In this document: in pieces, positions 60,640 through 64,000 of the stretch
How the letters are laid out: every line of letters begins with the position of its first letter
Numbering within the stretch: the stretch's first letter is position 1
NCBI RefSeq assembly: GCF_964204645.1
Contig: NC_134031.1
Span: 434,001-498,000 of the forward strand
DNA from: Tubulanus polymorphus
Lineage: Eukaryota; Nemertea; Palaeonemertea; Tubulaniformes; Tubulanidae
Reading direction: 5' to 3'
Length of the DNA: 64,000 bases
The notes under the pieces: model-generated
Told to the model about the DNA's origin: nothing
The model's database searches: none
What the model saw: the letters and a program-made list of their open reading frames with translations, nothing else
Program-made: the position numbers and the translations under genes

Positions 60640-61205
60640 ATCTATTACTGGGTTCGAACCAAAGATATCCCTGTTTAGATAAAAAACCAAAGATATCCCC
60701 TATTTAGCATCAGGACCACTCTGATCCAGTATCAACTACTGGGTTGGAACCCGGGACATCCCTGATCATCCTCTATTCAGCATCGACCACTCTGAGTATT
60801 ACTGGATTCGAACCCGGGACACCCCTGTACATCCTCTATTCAGCATCAGGACCACTCCGAACCAGTATAAGCATTCACTGGGTTCGAACCTGGGATAATC
60901 CTGTACATCCTCCATTCAGTATCAGGATCACTCCGAACCAGCATAAGTATTTACTGGGTTCGAACCCGGGATTCCCCTGTACATCCCTATATTCAGCATC
61001 GGGACCACTCAGAACCAGATAAGTATTTACTGGGTTCGAACCCGGGATACCCCTGTACATCCTCTATTCAGCATCAGGATCACTCTGAACCAGTACCAGT
61101 AATTACTGGGTTTGAACCCGGGACAACCCTGTACATCCCCTATTCAGCATCAAGACCACTCTGATTCAGTGTCAGTAATTATCGGGTTCGAACCCGGGAC
61201 ATCCG
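60640..61205. repeat. 76-bp tandem array carrying a B-box-like motif in each unit
   Basis: About seven units, each with ACTGGGTTCGAACCCGGGA, CCTGTACATCC and ATTCAGCATCAGGACCAC. GGTTCGAACCC fits the tRNA B-box consensus. It lies about 95 bp downstream of the SINE-like head. Confidence 0.85.
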
Positions 61206-61233
61206 TTTAGTTTAGGATAAGATAAGTTTATTA

Positions 61234-62043
61234 AGGCTGGCTTATGTCGACAAGCAACGCGACGCCTACTGACTCCTACCGACTCCTACCGACTCCTACC
61301 GACGCCTACCGACTCCTACCGACGCAACTGAGAGCAACCGCGATTGCAGCCCAGCTTATGTCGACTGCGCTCCGATTCGCAGCAACTGAGGCCGACTGCT
61401 TATGTCGGTTGCGATTACTAGCAACTGTAACGGCTCAAATGGTCACGTGATAAGCACTTTGAGAATAAATTTGAATTATTAGGAAATATATTTCTATTAG
61501 AAAAGCTATTTCTTTAAGACTTTGATCTTTCTGATTCTGTTTTGAATACAACGTGCTAGCGACATCTATAAAGATGGCTGCTCACACCATAATTCTACCA
61601 ATTTCGTTTCTAGATCTTCGGTCCAGTCCTCTGCCGTGCTAAAGGTTTGGTTTACGTTTTGAACTACTTGAATTTGAAAGTTTATGACTAATTACGAATG
61701 ACGCTAACTAGCGGTGATAATTTGTACTATGTGTATGCGGTCTCTCATTGGCTGGAACCCCTGCGCTGAGTTCCGTTGCGTCGCAGATGAGCTTATGTCG
61801 GTTGCAATTGAAAGCAACTGCCCGCCTTACCGTAGGCCAGAGTAGAACATGGGCAACTAGCCGGATACGGCTTGCGACGAGTCGGTGGGCGTCGGTAGGC
61901 GTCGCGTTGCAGTCGCAAGCCGGCTTATGTCGAACCGATTTAGGAGCAACTGGCGGCCTCTCGTAGGCCGCTAGTTGCCGCTAATCGGCGATAAACCCAG
62001 TTGCGTCGGTAGGCATCGCGTTGCTTGTCGACATAAGCCAGGC
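61234..62043. mobile_element. 810-bp PIF/Harbinger-like non-autonomous element
   Basis: Ends AGGCTGGCTTATGTCGACAA and, inverted, GCCTGGCTTATGTCGACAA, matching for over 35 bp, flanked by TTA on both sides (61231-61233, 62044-62046). A 3-bp TTA duplication suits PIF/Harbinger. The GCTTATGTCG-GTTGC words recur inside, as do CGACTCCTACC short tandem repeats near the left end. No transposase is seen. Confidence 0.7.
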
Positions 62044-62077
62044 TTACACTCTAACCAAAACTTTTGGTTCGTTGAAT

Positions 62078-62752
62078 AATGATGCTATGATCGCCATCTA
62101 TTGGATTTTGGATGAACTCACTAGATATCTCTTATTTGTCTCACTGACTCTTCTTCAGTGATAAGATAAGATAAGATAAGATATTTATTTCACTCCAACC
62201 ATAAGAATGGTACGTGGAGGCAAGATTGAATAAAAAATATGAAATATAAAATTTTACAAAACATGAACAGAATTATATACATATATACATACAGACAAAA
62301 CAAAATAGGAATTAACAAAATTTAAAATCTAATTTTCAGTAAAACTATTTACAGACAAAGCAAGTACAGAGATTGAATTATGTACAGCAAGATATCACAC
62401 GTATATACATAATTCACTGGAGGGATTTGTATTAACTTAAACCTAACTGGATAAATTTAGCTATTTGTGGGATTCCTTAATATTTCTAAGTTTCTGGACA
62501 TACTTAAATGGATGGAATAATCACGCAGATCACTTAGCAAAGTGCAGTCATAAATGAAGTGACTTCAGTGGGTTGAAATCACAATCGCCATCTGGTGGAT
62601 GTCTATGCTACTACAGTCTAATGATGGTTATATTCACCAGATGGCGAGTGTGATTTTAATAGATTAAAGAAGAGTCAGTGAGACAAGTAAGAGCTATCTA
62701 GTCAGTTCAGCCAAATTCCAATAGATGGCGATTAGATCATCGGCTAGAATGG
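62078..62752. mobile_element. 675-bp nested inverted-repeat element
   Basis: Outer arms of about 75 bp begin ATCGCCATCTATTGGA and are inverted (62088-62160 and 62668-62743). Next to the left arm is a GATAAGATAAGATAAGATAT stretch resembling a retroelement 3' tail. Near the right arm is a second, smaller palindrome (62577-62655) with CGCCATCTGGTGG and CACCAGATGGCG. Confidence 0.7.
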
Positions 62753-63167
62753 ATTAAAAAACTTAAGTTTAGTTCAACTGCCAGTCCTTTCTGGAGACTT
62801 CTATCAGGTATCCACCACCAAAAAAAAATTATTGAGCTAGGCCACCCGACCTGAAATGCTCTCAGAGGTCATAAGTTGAAATACAGTACTGTACCGCCGG
62901 GCCTCATACGCGAAACGCCTCGAGTTTATAGTTTCAGTCATTTGCTTCCCAAATCATTCTTGTATGTTGTTTTGTTTAATTTTTCAAACATAGTTGTTAG
63001 CTAACGAATCTGTCAACTCTTTCATGCAAGAATAATTCAATCAGTCCCATAATTTTGTAAGAAACTAAGTTTTCATGCCTAGCAGATAGCTTCCTCGAGA
63101 CTAACTGTATCACCACCAGTCAAACGTCCTGAGAGACAATAAAATAATTGCAAAGCAAATAATATCA

Positions 63168-63173
63168 TTTATT
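63168..63173 (-). terminator. candidate polyadenylation signal of SCO gene
   Basis: AATAAA on the minus strand, about 100 bp after the stop codon. Confidence 0.5.
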
Positions 63174-63270
63174 CCAGTACATATACATATATAAATCACA
63201 CATTCATAAACTGTTGACATTAACACAATATGAGTTTCTCCTTCAATTCCCTGTGTTACGCTCTCAGTCC

Positions 63271-63408
63271 CTAGCTGTTTAACTGCTGATATCTCTGCAT
63301 ATGCATCATAACATTAGAAACAATTTCATTGTCTGTTTTATTTTGTCCGTAATAATCTGTAAATTTCCCATCAGGATTCACTAGATACATCACAATCGTG
63401 TGATCAAC
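63271..63408 (-). CDS. SCO1: SCO1/SCO2 cytochrome c oxidase assembly protein, last exon
   Basis: SCO proteins are inner-membrane thioredoxin-fold copper chaperones that help build the CuA site of cytochrome c oxidase. Only the C-terminal 45 residues are in the window: VDHTIVMYLVNPDGKFTDYY, GQNKTDNEIVSNVMMHMQRY, then QQLNS and stop TAG. The VDHTI motif contains the conserved copper-binding His of SCO proteins; the CxxxC motif would be upstream, beyond the right edge. Whether this is SCO1 or SCO2 cannot be told from this piece. The 3' splice site at 63409 is followed upstream by a satellite that copies the same junction. Confidence 0.85.
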   Translation of the reverse strand, partial: VDHTIVMYLVNPDGKFTDYYGQNKTDNEIVSNVMMHMQRYQQLNS

Positions 63409-63964
63409 CTGAAAATAAACATCAGTATGATGAACATCTTAACTGCACTGGAGAGAGGGGGATTAGGGGAAGGGGGGTTTATCAACCTGAAAATAAACAT
63501 CAGTATGATGAACGTCCTAACTGCACTGGGGGAAAGGGGGGTTAGGGGAAGGGGGGTTTATCAACCTGAAAATAAACATCAGGATGTTGAACGTCCTAAC
63601 TGTACTGGAGAGAGGGGGGTTAGGGGAAGGGGGGTTTATCAACCTGAAAATAAACATCAGTATGATGAACGTCCTAACTGCACTGGGGAGAGGGGGGTTA
63701 GGGGAAGGGGGGTTTATTAACCTGAAAATAAACATCAGTATGATGAACGTCCTAACTGCACTGGGGAGAGGGGGGTTAGGGGAAGGGGGGTTTATCAACC
63801 TGAAAATAAACATCAGTATGATGAACGTCCTAACTGCACTGGGAGAGAGGGGGGTTAGGGGAAGGGGGTTTATCAACCTGAAATTGAACATCATTATGAA
63901 CGTCCTAACTGCACTGGGGGAGAGGGGGTTAGGGGAAGGGGGGTTTATTAACCTGAAAATAAAC
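63409..63964. repeat. 78-bp minisatellite containing repeated 3' splice junctions
   Basis: About seven units, each with CAACCTGAAAATAAACATCA, GAACGTCCTAACTGCACTGG and GGGTTAGGGGAAGGGGGG. On the minus strand each unit carries TTTATTTTCAGGTTGATAAA, a near-copy of the true intron-exon junction of the SCO last exon. The open frames on both strands are artefacts of the 78-bp period. Confidence 0.93.
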
Positions 63965-64000
63965 ATCAGTATGAATTGCCTGACTGCATTCGGGGGGAGG

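Larger units (their letters stand above)
50895..63270. other. 12-kb repeat-rich region between VEPH1 and SCO
   Basis: Holds the VEPH1 5' region (a splice acceptor about 60 bp upstream of its ATG implies an upstream non-coding exon). The rest is mostly tandem repeats and inverted-repeat elements, listed separately. No complete gene was recognised. Confidence 0.5.

Overview
The window is intron-rich animal nuclear DNA. Genes have GT-AG introns of roughly 200-600 bp, and the proteins are conserved bilaterian ones: mitochondrial processing peptidase alpha, TFIIB, endonuclease G, melted/VEPH1, protein C10/C12orf57 and SCO. Non-coding DNA is packed with minisatellites and short inverted-repeat transposons (MITEs). 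This fits an invertebrate, probably a marine lophotrochozoan such as a mollusc, but nothing in the sequence fixes the species. All exon models below were read by eye from splice signals, reading-phase continuity and protein-family resemblance.

Left part (1-18.6 kb): a partial alpha-carbonic anhydrase (+, 280-3216) converges on a 17-exon secreted DUF885-family metalloprotein (-, 3367-10127). Next come a small secreted protein with a PAN/apple-like Cys-rich end (+, 11348-13322) and the 12-exon PMPCA gene (-, 14057-18627). Middle (18.6-33.4 kb): a single-exon rhodopsin-class GPCR (-, 20506-21510) resembling GPR21/GPR52, then about 12 kb with no convincing gene. 33.5-51 kb is gene-dense: C12orf57 (+, 3 exons), GTF2B (-, 10 exons), ENDOG (+, 3 exons; a divergent pair with GTF2B) and VEPH1/melted (-, 14 coding exons). 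Right part (51-64 kb): repeat-rich, with a 4.1-kb long inverted repeat, several inverted-repeat elements, a tRNA-like SINE head beside a tandem array of B-box-like motifs, and at the edge the last exon of SCO1/SCO2 (-).

Three products act in mitochondria (PMPCA, ENDOG, SCO), but there is no sign of co-regulation. The genes look like an ordinary mixed neighbourhood. The unusual feature is the non-coding DNA. One inverted-repeat family with CCAGTTCCACAG ends recurs in introns of at least five genes and has repeatedly expanded into 44-bp (and related 20-bp) tandem arrays. The SCO intron carries a 78-bp minisatellite whose every unit repeats the gene's own 3' splice junction.
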